DNA from: Lanius collurio
Lineage: Eukaryota; Chordata; Aves; Passeriformes; Laniidae
Assembly: GCA_020086605.1 (NCBI GenBank)
Contig: JACBWW010000016.1
Coordinates: 25,935,168 to 25,999,167, forward strand
Direction of reading: 5' to 3'
Length of the DNA stretch: 64,000 nucleotides
Each line of letters starts with the position of its first letter. Position 1 is the first letter of the stretch. The notes beneath the pieces are model-generated. The model worked only from the letters and a program-made list of their open reading frames with translations. It did not search any database and was not told where the DNA came from. Positions 12,423-23,447 of the stretch are shown here, piece by piece. The position numbers and the translations under genes were made by a program.

Positions 12423-13050
12423 GCCCTCTGGGCTGCACTTGTGCAACCTAATCACTCTATTTTTCACAAGTATGTCTTTACAAGACCATCCCCATTTCCA
12501 GGCTGTACAGGCAAAACCAACGCATCTGCTCCAACACCTGTGTCCTGAAGTGTCCCATGAGGGGGTACAAGGAGAGGTATAAACCCCCTCAGATGACTGT
12601 TAACAAAGAAAAAATGTGCAATAAAGCTGCTGTCATGAAATGAGAATTTATGCTCTGAAGCTTTTATCTAATAATTTTAAATATTGTTAAATATTTTCCA
12701 TATTTTCCACAGTTATGTGAAAATTCTTAGTATTTATTATGATTGTTGAAGACTGATAATGATCAGAGTTTTCAGCTGTGAATTCAACAGATATTTATTC
12801 TTCATGTAAAGTAAAGTAGTTTTAAGTTGGTTGCCACCACTTTTATGAGACATAAACTTGTACCTGACCATCTCTGGATCTCTGCATTTATTATGCTACC
12901 AGAAGGTAAATACTTCTCTTCCTTTTGATTTCAGCTGTCATTCTAATTACCAGGACAAGTTGTCAAGCCTCTGAAACCAATGTCAGCCATGGAATAGATC
13001 AGTGGAAGGATCTGGTCCATTAGCTTCTTTATGCATCAAGGGGAAGTAGG
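12423..13050. other. AT-rich stretch downstream of the CpG island
   Basis: 12,590-12,960 is AT-rich with repeated words such as 'aaatattgttaaatatttt'. No gene or repeat family is recognised. It may be part of the same regulatory neighbourhood as the CpG island. Confidence 0.4.
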
Positions 13051-13262
13051 ATCATAGAATCATAGAATGATTAGGTTGGAAAAGACCTCTAAAATCACTG
13101 AACCCCACTGCTAAACCAACACTGGATCATGTTCAGCTGCTGTCAGCTAGCACCCCCAGGTCCTTCTCCACCGAGCAGCTTTCCATCCACTCTGCTCCAA
13201 CCTGGAGTGCTGGGGTTGTTGTGATCCAAGTGCAGTTCTCTGGATCTTCCTTTCAACCCTTC
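13051..13262 (-). mobile_element. CR1 LINE 3' fragment, antisense
   Basis: It begins with 'atcatagaatcatagaatga' and 'ttaggttggaaaagacctct', the complement of the CR1 3' end with its 8-bp terminal repeats. It continues through 'cacccccaggtccttctcca' and 'tccaacctggagtgctgggg', which are CR1 3'-proximal wording. About 210 bp remain, the 5' part is missing and a few small deletions are visible. The right limit is uncertain. Confidence 0.9.
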
Positions 13263-15647
13263 TCATAGATGGGCATCAATTTCTGAACTTCCAGTTGAGT
13301 GGGACCTCCCTGGTTGGGAGCACAGCTACCATGCTTGCTTTAAAAAAAAAACCAAACAAACAACAAAGCATTTCTCAGGTATAAAACCAAAGTAACAGAG
13401 CAGAGACTTAGCCCACCTGGGCACACCATCCCTTTCTCCATACAGGGTATGGCTGCTTCAGCAGAGAGAAAAGGTTTCAGATGCTGAGGCAAGTGAATTG
13501 AACGCTTGAACAAATGAAAAGCAAGCGTAACAGAAGACTTTGCATTTTAGCTTTATTTTGAGTGTGATCTTTCTTACAATATGGTAATGATTTATATAAA
13601 AGCATCTCAGGTTTGTTTTTCCAGACATTTTTGCTCAAGTGTGTTGCATATTCCCAGCAGAACAGAGCAATATCCTGCACCTGATGAGAGCACTGCACAG
13701 AGCCTGCTCCTCCGAGTTTGCAGTCGTGGCATACACCAGGATTTTCTGAGTTTCATTTCCCTGTACAAGGTGAGATCCAGAGCTAACATTAGCTCCCAAA
13801 CTCCTAGCTGGAAGTGGGCTGGTTTGAGTGATTTTTAGTGACTGCAGCCAGTACAGCCAGATGTACTTTGGGATGTATCAGATCTCAAGTCTTGCACAGC
13901 TGAATAGCTTTACCCAGTGAAGCTGATTTTCCTCACCCTGCGGTGAGGATTTGGCCCTTCACATTAATTTTAATTTGGTCATTCCCAGCTGAGTCCAATG
14001 GATCCCCAAGTCCTTCCGAAAGGATACAGTGATGTGAAATTCCAAACCTCAGGGGCAGGAGTCTCACCATCAGAGCTGCAGGAAGCCTGTCCAATTCCTT
14101 GCTTACCTCAGGGCTACAATAACAAACATTTTGACTGATTCTCCAATTTATGTCTCCTCCAAGGTTTATTTGGATTTCCAGCAATGAGCAGAATTAACCA
14201 CTGAATCAAATTATAGGACATTTAACACAGGGTAGTTTTAATGTCATCCATCAGAATAAATATAATTTCCCAAAATCCAGACTTGTCTTGCAGAATTGCC
14301 AAGGAGCAGCAGGGCTCAGCAGAGGCTATGGCTGCTCTGGCCACTCCCTTGACAAGTGCCTTTGGGAGGGGGGAGCTGATGCCCTGCTCCCACATTACCT
14401 GCTGAGTGAAGGGGCACACAGAGCCCAGTGTCTGTGCCAAGAACAGGGGCTCCTCCAGGGCCTGCTTCACGTGCAAAGGTATAATCCCTGGACAACCAAG
14501 ACCTCCACAGGTTAGAGCCTTAAAGTGCTCCCACAACAAAGCATCCATCCTTTCCCAGCCTTGTCAAACTTCTAAGGACAAAGGAAAATGAAATTACAGA
14601 GTGGCAGTAATCCTATTTCAGTTAATGATCTCATATAACGGCTTGTTTGTGACAAAGCTCATCTCTTCCTCCTGAACACTGCTCAGCTGTGGAATCAGGA
14701 TCAATTTCTGGAATAGGAAAGAACATGTTCCTGTTTGTTTCATTTGAATTTCTCTTTTAATGTGTTGGTAATATCTGCAATGCCCACTGCTGATGTAATA
14801 TAGATCTAATTCTCAGCTCATTTAGCTGCTGCCTCAATAGGAACACAATGCCTTGTGGGAGTGATGATTAGAGAGCAACAGCAGAGATATAAAGCAGAGA
14901 TAAATGAAATAAATTCCAGAAAAGTTACTAACAACATAATATGTGGCCACATCAGTCAGCTGCTACTCTGATGCACTAAATGGTGGCTTCATTTTGTTTG
15001 GTTTTTAATGATAGCCACATTATATAGTGGCAAGGAAGAGGAAAGCAAGAATGAATGCACAACCCACCCTCTCCTGAAGACCCCAATGTCATGGGAGTAT
15101 CAAGTGTGGAGGAGACGGAGCCATAAAAGTGAATGGCACAGCACATGCCTCTCAAGCTGTTATCTGTTATCTATAAAGAATTAAAATGAGCTCATTATTT
15201 CATATGTGCCAGAAAAATGGGTTCATCAGTATTGTGCTGAAATGCATTATGACTTACTGATTCCTGAACTCATAGCTGTTGTACTTATTTGAAAACATAT
15301 TTATAAGCTTTATGTCAACTGCCAGCCATTGAATTTTTATTGTATATTACAGAGAGAAGTCTTATGTCTCGATTTGCATCTCTCTTAGAAACATGGAATC
15401 ATAGAATACATAATTCTGTTCTTGTGAGATTTACTTGGGAAATTTCCGATCCCAGGCTCTGAGAACATCCCTGCCTAACATGCTCAGGTGACTTCTGTTA
15501 GTTCCTGTCCCACTGCCTGACTGTGCAGGCCAACAGAGCTCCAGCCTCTAGCCCCAAGCAGGAGCAATGCCTTAGAAATGGCTTTATTTACACATGGCCT
15601 GGCAAAAGCTACACACTGAACAAACAGACACCGATCCAGGCTGCAGC
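13263..15647. other. gene-free stretch with one possible CR1 trace
   Basis: No exon or RNA gene is recognised. A short 'ggaatcatagaatac' at about 15,394 resembles the CR1 terminal repeat but lacks the rest of the element. 14,600-15,350 is AT-rich and complex, without simple repeats. Confidence 0.45.
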
Positions 15648-15972
15648 TGAAGGGACCAAAATACATCTCAAACCCACCCAGTGCCACCCCAGCCATGGCA
15701 GGGACGCCTTCCACCATCCCAGGCTGCTCCCAGCCCCAATGTCCAGCCTGGCCTTGGGCACTGCCAGGGATCCAGGGGCAGCCACAGCTGCTCTGGGAAC
15801 CCTGTGCCAGGGCCTTACCTTCTTCACAGGGAACAATTCCTGCCCAATATCCCATCTATCCCTGCCCTCTGGCAGTGGAAACCATTGCCTCTTGTCCTAT
15901 TGTTCCAGGCCCTCGTCCAAAACCACTCCTCAGCTCTCTTGGAGCCCCTTTAGGCACTGGAAGGGGGTCTAA
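15648..15972 (-). mobile_element. CR1 LINE 3' fragment, antisense
   Basis: The order is 'gaagggacc', 'cacccagtgccacc', 'cgccttccaccatcccaggc', 'ctggccttgggcactgccag', 'cagccacagctgctctggga', 'tgtgccagggccttacc', 'cctcttgtcctattgttcca' and 'cctttaggcactggaagggg'. This is the classic antisense order of a CR1 3' region. About 325 bp remain. The terminal ATTCTATGAT repeat is missing from its expected place at the left end. Confidence 0.92.
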
Positions 15973-17257
15973 GGGTGAATGTATATTGAATTTGAGTGAT
16001 GTGGCAACATGAGTCCTTTTTACACCTGGACACTGCTTGCTCTGGGACAAAGGCAGCCTTGTAATGTTGAAACAGATCTCTTGCAATGCCAAGACTGATC
16101 ATGGCAGAGAGATAAAGGGAGGGAGATGTACAGTGCTGGATTTATCTTCCTTCCAGCCTCTACTGCACCTCAGTTTGGCCTGTGCAAAAAAAAGAAAATC
16201 ATACTTTGCCTTGGTGGTATTTTGGTGAGTCATGATATGATGCCTCCCTCTCCCATCTCCACTGCCCCCCAAACTCTTTTTCAAGACTTTGAGATAGTCT
16301 GAATATTCCTGCAAATGTTTTCAAGTCCAGCAACTAGGAGCTGAGAAAAACCTCAACAGAATGAGTCAATGTTAGCCATCATTCTTCTGCTTCAGAGATT
16401 TTAGTCCTTCCATCAGAGCAGTAATAAAATCATCTGACCAACTGCTGGCTGAAATGATTGAGCAGCTGATTCCCAGCTGATCCCATTCCTAAAGATCAGG
16501 CAAATGAATTTATACTTATCTGTATCTTTTTGGCAAATTTTCTCTTCCCTCTTTTCCCTATAACATTCCCCTCTCTCGTGCCTCTCCCTTTCTGCCAGCT
16601 CTCTCTTTCCTGAGGAGGAGGAAAGCCAGGGCTCCTGCCCCACAGAAGCCTCTGTATCCCAAGCCCTGTCCATCACAGCCCTGCTGCAGTTCACCTTTCA
16701 TCAGCTTCTTTTCTAAGCTCCAAGAGATGAATGCCCAAGTGGCAGATTGCTCCTGGGCTGCTCCAAGGGTCTCCTGTTTGCAATGAACAAGAAGCTGAGG
16801 GTAGAGGAGGGGTGACACATTGTTAGGGGACTCTTCCCCAGGGAGGAGCAGGACAACCTGTTCATAGTAGCTTCAGAAGTCACCTCCTGCCACTCTTGTC
16901 TGACCCTTCAGTGACTGATTTCCTTTTTCTTGCCATTGCTGGCTGAACATGTGCCCATGCTCCATTACTGTAATTCTGGAAATCTGTAAAGGCTGTGAAC
17001 CAAAATCTCTGCAAATATTTGTGTTAATGTTTAATGAATTTGCTTCAGCTGTGTTTACCCTGCTTTGTATTCCCATCCTCCAAACACTCAGGCATGAAAG
17101 CCTCACAGATATGACTTAAGGCTGAAGCAGTATTCAAAACAAGGATTTCCTCCCCAGTTTCATGCTCAGCAGTGTCCCAGCATGGTCCCAGCACTGTCCC
17201 ACCACTGCTGACCCCTCTGGTCTAAGAAAAAATTCACTATTCAAACTTCAGAGGAGT
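15973..17257. other. gene-free stretch, nothing recognised
   Basis: Mixed-composition DNA with no repeat family or exon that I can identify. Short open frames of up to 93 codons occur on the minus strand without a domain. Confidence 0.5.
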
Positions 17258-17350
17258 GAGCAAGGTCAAGGCCAGGTTGGATGGAGCAACCTGGTCAAGT
17301 AAAAGGTGTCCCTGCCTGTAGCAAGGGGTGGGATGAGATGAGCTGTAAGG
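17258..17350 (+). mobile_element. CR1 LINE 3'-UTR remnant, sense
   Basis: The words 'aaggccaggttggatggagc', 'aacctggtcaagtaaaagg', 'tgtccctgcc' and 'gggatgagatgagctgtaag' follow the CR1 3'-UTR in order. The terminal repeat is lost. Only about 90 bp remain. Confidence 0.8.
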
Positions 17351-17554
17351 TTTAGGATTAGGATTAGTCCAGCACACCACAGTGAACTTGGGCAGGAGCA
17401 CCATGACATCTCCCAGTTCATGTCTTCTTGGGGGGCTGCAGGAATAATTAATGTTTGCAGAGCACTTTGGAAAAGGTAAATTCCTTTGCACTGTTGGCAT
17501 CTTCAGCTGGATGAAAGCAGGCAGATGCGGGAGGCTTCACCTCCCCCTTGGGCT

Positions 17555-17800
17555 GGGCTCCTCTGCTGGTCTGTTATCCTCATTAAGGGTCACAGCATCT
17601 TCCCAACAAGGGCTAACCCACAAGGGCACTTAATTATATAGATAACATAGTTTGTGTCACAAGTAATCAGACTTGGTGCTACAGAAGAATCTCTTCTGAA
17701 GTGAGAGGGTAATGTGTCATTGGTGTGAATGACAATGTGTGCAGCCATGGAGAGAAAAATCATCAGGAGTGGGTTTTGGACCCACTCCAGAAATCTGCTT
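17555..17800 (-). pseudogene. decayed Penelope-like element, GIY-YIG endonuclease region
   Basis: A minus-strand frame (17,805-17,590) contains ITCDTNY followed by VIYIIKCPCGLALVGK. Penelope-like retroelements carry a GIY-YIG endonuclease at the C-terminus with the layout: CxxC, a short linker, F-x-C, VVYLIKCPCG, then YVGKT. Here VIY stands for GIY and LVG for YIG, with the Tyr replaced by Leu. After GKML comes a stop codon and then PLMRITDQQRS, which fits the usual basic PL..RI.EH.S stretch that follows the motif. About 100 bp upstream, in another frame, lies HGCTHC (17,732-17,748), a good match to the preceding CxxC. One stop and one frameshift therefore separate the conserved parts, so it is a fossil. 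I see no reverse transcriptase domain upstream. Vertebrate-wide old Penelope copies are known from general knowledge; the family assignment here is by motif only. Confidence 0.75.
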
Positions 17801-17805
17801 TTCAA

Positions 17806-20729
17806 GGAGAGAATTAAGCTGAACCAGAGACATTCTCAACTGTAGAAACACAAAAATACATATAATTTTTTTGTGGATGTGCAAGTAAGAACAAAATAAA
17901 TCCATTGAATTTCTGTTTATTCACAAGTGGTTAAAATCCATATCACATCACGATTTTTCCAGCAAGAGGCAATCGGAATCCTGTTCTTGTGCTCGAGAGC
18001 AATGGGGGCACACTGCATATTACTTTTAGTCACACTGATGAGCACCTCACCCCACTGTAATCAGTGTTAAAATTCAGATCAATTGGACTATTTATATGCC
18101 TTAAGTTGAGTTCATGCATGAAGGTCGTCCATGAATCAGGTTCTAACAGTGCAATAAAGGTCCAAAAATCACATAAATGTTAAACCATTACAACCTGACC
18201 TAAACCTGGTTTTCAAGGCAAACAATCCCCATTCTCTGTGATAAACACGGTGAAACTAAATAGAAAGGCTCTCCACAAGTGTAATCTGGTCACAAGATGG
18301 GGTGTTTGTTCCCATTTACTGGGCAGCTGGATCAAGATAAAATACTTGTTGGATGCTGTAGCCCAGAGGAACACCCATCCAGCATTCCACCACCATTTAG
18401 CTCCTCCTGCTCCCATTTCTTTGTACTCTATGGGGTACTAAAAAGTTTGATCCATGCTTTCCAATAGTGTTCATAAATATTTTTCTTTAATAAAGGAACT
18501 AAAACGTGAGTGGGTTCTGTGTCTTAAGACTGAATGAATCTTAAGATTCATTGCCAAGTTAACATTAGATGCTATTTTAAAAGCTCATAAAACTGACAAG
18601 TGGTGTGGCTGGATGAGTCGCAATAAAGACATTTTGTTTGCTCTGAATGCCAGGCAGAACTGATGGTTATGTTTCCAGACTTACAACAGCAAATGGGTTT
18701 ATGTGTCTCATCATTTGTGTAAAGAGACAGAGAGCAGCAGTGTGTGCTGAGGCCCCATGGCTGGAGATGGCAGCAGGAATGAGCCTTCAGCTCAGCTCTG
18801 GGCATGTCAATGAGTGATTCTTGGGAATGGGTGTGAGGGGAAAATAGCCAAGGATAAAACTCTCTTGAGAAAACTTGCTGATGATGAATAAAAACAAAAA
18901 ACACAGTAAGGAGCACAATGGTACCTGGGAAAGCTCTCTGCTGACAGGCTCCAAGCATATCAGTACTTCATTTAACCAAGGGTGTAAAAAGCAAGCAGTG
19001 GCAGCATTAAAAAGTCATGTTCCTTGTGACTGCATTCACCTGGGCTGTCCTGGTGAAATGTCATCATTTCCAAAACCTGGCTTTTTTCTCCAGCTGCATC
19101 TCCAGACCGGGGGATTTGCTTATAGTGGTTTGTGAACCACAGGGAGCAAAGAACCCTCGAGGCCAGAGCACCAGCACTCTCAGACTCGCTGCCCTTCCAG
19201 GAGCTCCATCTGCCAGAGCCCTGTGGTTTCCAGTCCCAGGTTCCCAGTCAATCCATGACTGCTCTGTGCACAGTGTGTGGGGACCTTCCTCCCTCAGAGA
19301 TGCTGCTCGTACAGGTACTGCTGCTTCCCAAGTCCTTGTGCTTCCCCAGGGACATCCCAGCGCCTCTAATTCAACATCATCAAACATGTGGTCAGGATTT
19401 CAAACATCTGAACATTCAGACTCACTGATAACATTCAGGAAATTGTTGTTTTGTGAAAGCAGAGAGGTGAGGAAGCAGTGCTGACACAGCAGCCATCAAG
19501 GCTGCAGCAAGAAACATACATTTCAAAATATTTATGTTTCTTTTCAAAGTAGGACCACACATAACTGGTGCTTTATGATGGACATGATCTCAGGTTTTGG
19601 TACTCTTAGGGACAAGTTCAGAGCCAGGCAAGTGGGGCAGAAGACATTTTCAGCAGACATTTTCCTCTGTGTGAGGAACCCCCCGACAGCACAGCTTGGT
19701 CAATGCTGGGCTTGGGTCACAGGCTTTCCTGTCTGTTTGGGGGAAAGGAAAGGACTTAGCTCTGAGTTATCAGTCTCAGTAAAAGCCTGTCCCCAGACAG
19801 GATTCCGCAGGCGCAGAGCAGAGGTTCCTGGCTACATGTGGCCTTCTGACTCACATTTGTCCTGTTCCCATACAAGGAGAAAATTTTTCAAAATATACAT
19901 TAAACTTGTACCTCTGTAGTTGTAAAAACAGAAGTTATAATAAATCCAGAGCTTGTCCTTCTTCTGCAGTACTAACTTTACAACTGTGAGTGGAAAGGGC
20001 ATTGCTCAGAGAACCTGATGCTGGGTAAGCTCGGGGCCCAGCTCTGACCGCGCTGGCATCACCAGCCCAGCCCAGTGCACGTGTGGCAGGAGCCCTCACA
20101 GCCCCCAGCCAGCGGGGAGGACCACCCTGGCCTCTTTCCCAAGCTCCCTTTGGAGAAGAGGGCTCCATGCCCTGGCCAGGTCCCCAGTCACCAGGGTCCC
20201 GCAGGACCCAGTGCCACACACTCACGAGTGAGTCTGCCTTCCAGCAAAACACACCCCAGTCCTCCTCTTAATGTTATCTCCAGCTATAATTGTGCAAAAC
20301 CACATTGCTAACCTCATATTTTTCAGATTAATTTCAGCAGTATCAGCATATTGGCAATTCACTTAACTAATTATTGAGTGTGTTTGTTTTCTTTTAAAAT
20401 ATCCCTCGTAATAATTGTTGGCTCTCTTGTTATAAAAGATGCCAGAATCTATTTCAATTATTATTACTTTTAGAGTACAAATGACATTTTTAATATCCTC
20501 CTGGGTGCTTATTACCATAGGAAATTGCCACAGGAGTCTAGCATCATCCTTTCTGTAACTGATATTCATATTCTTCTCATTTCTTTGCTAGCCTCACCAA
20601 GCACTCCCAGAGTAGCAATCACACCTGACCAGGGAAATCACACTGTCCTGTTTTACTGAGCTCCAAGGCAATGGAAACAGCAAGACTTTTCTGTAGGACA
20701 AAATACCTGACTAAAAGTAAAAAGTACTA
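17806..20729. other. gene-free stretch, nothing recognised
   Basis: I looked here for the rest of the Penelope-like element (its reverse transcriptase would lie to the right, on the minus strand) and did not find it. Open frames of up to 155 codons occur near 19,017-19,484 without a family. No RNA gene or other repeat is recognised. Confidence 0.5.
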
Positions 20730-20736
20730 GAAATAA

Positions 20737-20793
20737 TCTTTAAGGTCCCTTTCAACCCAAACCATTCTGGGATTCTATGATTCAGTGATTCTT
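20737..20793 (+). mobile_element. CR1 LINE 3' terminus, sense
   Basis: A short stub reads 'tctttaaggtccctttcaac', 'ccaaaccattctgggattct' and 'atgattcagtgattctt'. It is the last 57 bp or so of a CR1 copy with its terminal repeats partly preserved. Confidence 0.88.
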
Positions 20794-23389
20794 TGCTCTT
20801 TCAAGGCAATACTGAATGCAAGTTTTGGTGATTTTGCCCAAATGCCATTTTACACAACTAACATTTCATAAGAAAGCCATGCCAACAACACACAAAGTAT
20901 GAAGCTATTGATGTCCTCAGTAAGACACGTGTCTCCTCTCCAAATAAGTTCTACCACCCAAGAGATGCTGGTTGATGGATGGGCAGGAGGAAGGCACGGC
21001 TCTGCTGTGCCAGGAGCGTGAGGTTCATCCCTCATGTCCATCAGAAGGGTCACAAGTGCTCTACAGAGTCCCGAGTGGCCAGGGTTTTCTCCATGAATGC
21101 TGAGCTGGAGAAACAAATATTGAGAGGGAAAAAGGAACTTAAACCTTACTGTCCCACTGCCACAAGGGCCTTTCAGAAAATTGTGGGACAAATTCACATT
21201 GCTCCACTGGCTTCTCCCAGCAAACAAAAGGCTGGGTCGGTAGAGTAGAAAGTGCCCTTCCCTCCCCCCCATCTGAATCACATTAAAATTTGGGTTTAAC
21301 AGGTGTTGGTACAGCCAGAGCATCATCTCAGAACAGCAACTAAAATCAGAATTCGCAATGAAATGAAGAATCAATATACAAAAATAACACACTAGAGAAA
21401 TGCATTGAAAAGGTTCATTTTCAATGGACCTTTTGGTACCTGCCTCCACCTCAGCAGTGCACAGGAGGTCGTCTGTTCTCACTTGGACTGGAATTCTGTC
21501 TGTGAACTGAAGTGAGAAGAGTGGAGCTTGATGCTCGTGTTATTGATACACTGGTCATCCCAAATTTCTCACCTCACTGCCCAAATTGCTTTCTAAGGAC
21601 CCAATCCAAAGCCTGTGGAAATAAACAGGAGTTTTTCTATTATGTGCAGCGGGCTTTGAGGGAGCCTGGCCTCTTGCAGGGCCAGTTGCTGAAAGACATC
21701 AGTGCATAGGAATTGAGTCATGATTTTATAAACTAGATATTTTATGAATCGTGTTCTCAGGCTGAGCCCCTAAAGCGCAAAAGAGATTGGTTTTATACAG
21801 TTTAATCATAAAGCCCTGTGTCTATAATCAGAGAAATGCCTTCTCCTTCCCCCACACTGGGAAGGTCAGCTATCCAGCACATCCACTCACTGCAGCACAA
21901 GCTCATTCCGCTGTTTCCACGAGTCACTCTTGGTTTATTGCTCCTTCGCTGCCCAGGTCACACTCACAGTGGGCTGTCCACAGGCTGGGAGAGAGATCTG
22001 GGAGGATAAATGCTCAGGGTTCCACGTCTGCTCCACATCCAGCTCTTCTGCAGAGGTGAGTGACGTTGCCATCCCTCTGAGCTGCTCCAGCCAGCTCTGC
22101 AGCATCACAGGTGACACTGCACACACAGCAGGGCTCTTACTCTCTGTGGAAGTGACAGATGTTTTATCCATTTCCCACCAGCGTTTTCCTTAGCCTGATT
22201 CTCAAACACAGCTGTGCTTGCAGAGTCCATGGCCAGCTGCTGCACTTCAAAAGAGTCAAACCACTGTGAGTTGAGCTCAGTAATTAAACATGAGATGGCA
22301 TTAAAAAAAAAGACTTTAGGCCCAGATTCAGTATCAGGATATTGATTTAAAGCACAAGACCAAATCTTGTGTCCTACATGGCCTTGCAGCTATTGAGATG
22401 TATCTCCAAGCTCCTGCTGAGGCTATCAGCTTTCTACTTAAATTTTGTCACATCCTTCTCTTAGGAGATCTGCTCTGAACCCAGAGATGTCTCTGACTCT
22501 CTAACTCACTGCAGCTGCACGTGTGCGAGCAGCAACGGCAGTGCCAGGCTAGGGCAGCTCAAAGGAGCTGCATCAGTGCTCACTCACAGCCCCTCTGCTC
22601 CCTGAGGGAGTCACGTGCATCTGGGAGTTGCAATTAGTTGTGCAGATAAAAAGCTACCAGGACGCTGTCCCTGGGATGGATTGGCAGACTTTTATCGTGT
22701 AATCAGCTTTACAAACTGCAATCTGAGCTCCTCTCCCTTCTCCCCCTCCTTTCCTACTAAGCCAAGCTCACACAGCACTTGCTGGCAGTAACAAGAATCT
22801 GTCTGAATCCCAAAGTTATGCACATGTGAAATCAAAGCCACTGGTCCCAGGTGAGCTGCCTTTAATGATGCTCTTTGTTGACATCACTAAGAAAAAGATT
22901 GCACCTGCCTAAGCAATACTTCAGCTGCTTCCAAAAGAGGAAGAACTAATGCTGCAGCCCAGGGATGTGCTCTTACTGACCACACCAGGGACAGGGGAAG
23001 GAGCAGAAGGAACATTGCTGAGTTCCATCACACCCTCCCTTCTTCAAACTCTTTCATTTTCTTATTTGTCCCCTCTTCTTCCCCCGGAGACCATGCACGG
23101 GTGTTTGTCTGCTGCCTTCTCCATTCCTGTGACTACTCCCATCCACATGACAGAGATTGCATTGTACATCCTTTCCTAACTCTGGGGTTCAGAGCAGGGG
23201 CTTTTTCACACAGTGTAACTTCCAGAAAAACATGGCACTTGCTCAGCATCTCCAGGTCATATCCTTGCCTGCAGTCCCCTCAGCAAACCTGGAAGCTGTC
23301 AGGGCACAGCAAATAACTCTTTCCTTCTGTGCCATCCTCCTGCAGAACACCCCACAAGCTCTTCCACCTTTTACATCCTCGAGTCCTTG
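20794..23389. other. gene-free stretch, nothing recognised
   Basis: A 210-codon minus-strand frame (20,850-21,482) is the longest here. It has scattered Cys and hydrophobic runs but no domain, and I do not call it a gene. 22,000-22,100 and 22,490-22,570 are somewhat GC-rich. No repeats are seen. Confidence 0.5.
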
Positions 23390-23447
23390 AAGCATAGAGT
23401 CATTAAGGTTGGAAATGACCTCCAAGATCATCAGGTCCAACCATAAC
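23390..23447 (-). mobile_element. CR1 LINE 3' terminus, antisense
   Basis: The words 'agcatagagtcattaaggtt', 'ggaaatgacctccaagatca' and 'tcaggtccaaccataac' match the complement of a CR1 3' end. About 58 bp remain and the right limit is approximate. Confidence 0.87.

Noticed and set aside
11939..12548. Overlapping Ala/Arg/Pro-rich open frames on both strands in the CpG island
   Set aside because: Frames open on both strands at once are a composition effect of GC-rich DNA with few stops.
20850..21482. 210-codon minus-strand open frame
   Set aside because: No domain, signal peptide plus body, or codon pattern could be recognised. Length alone is not enough.
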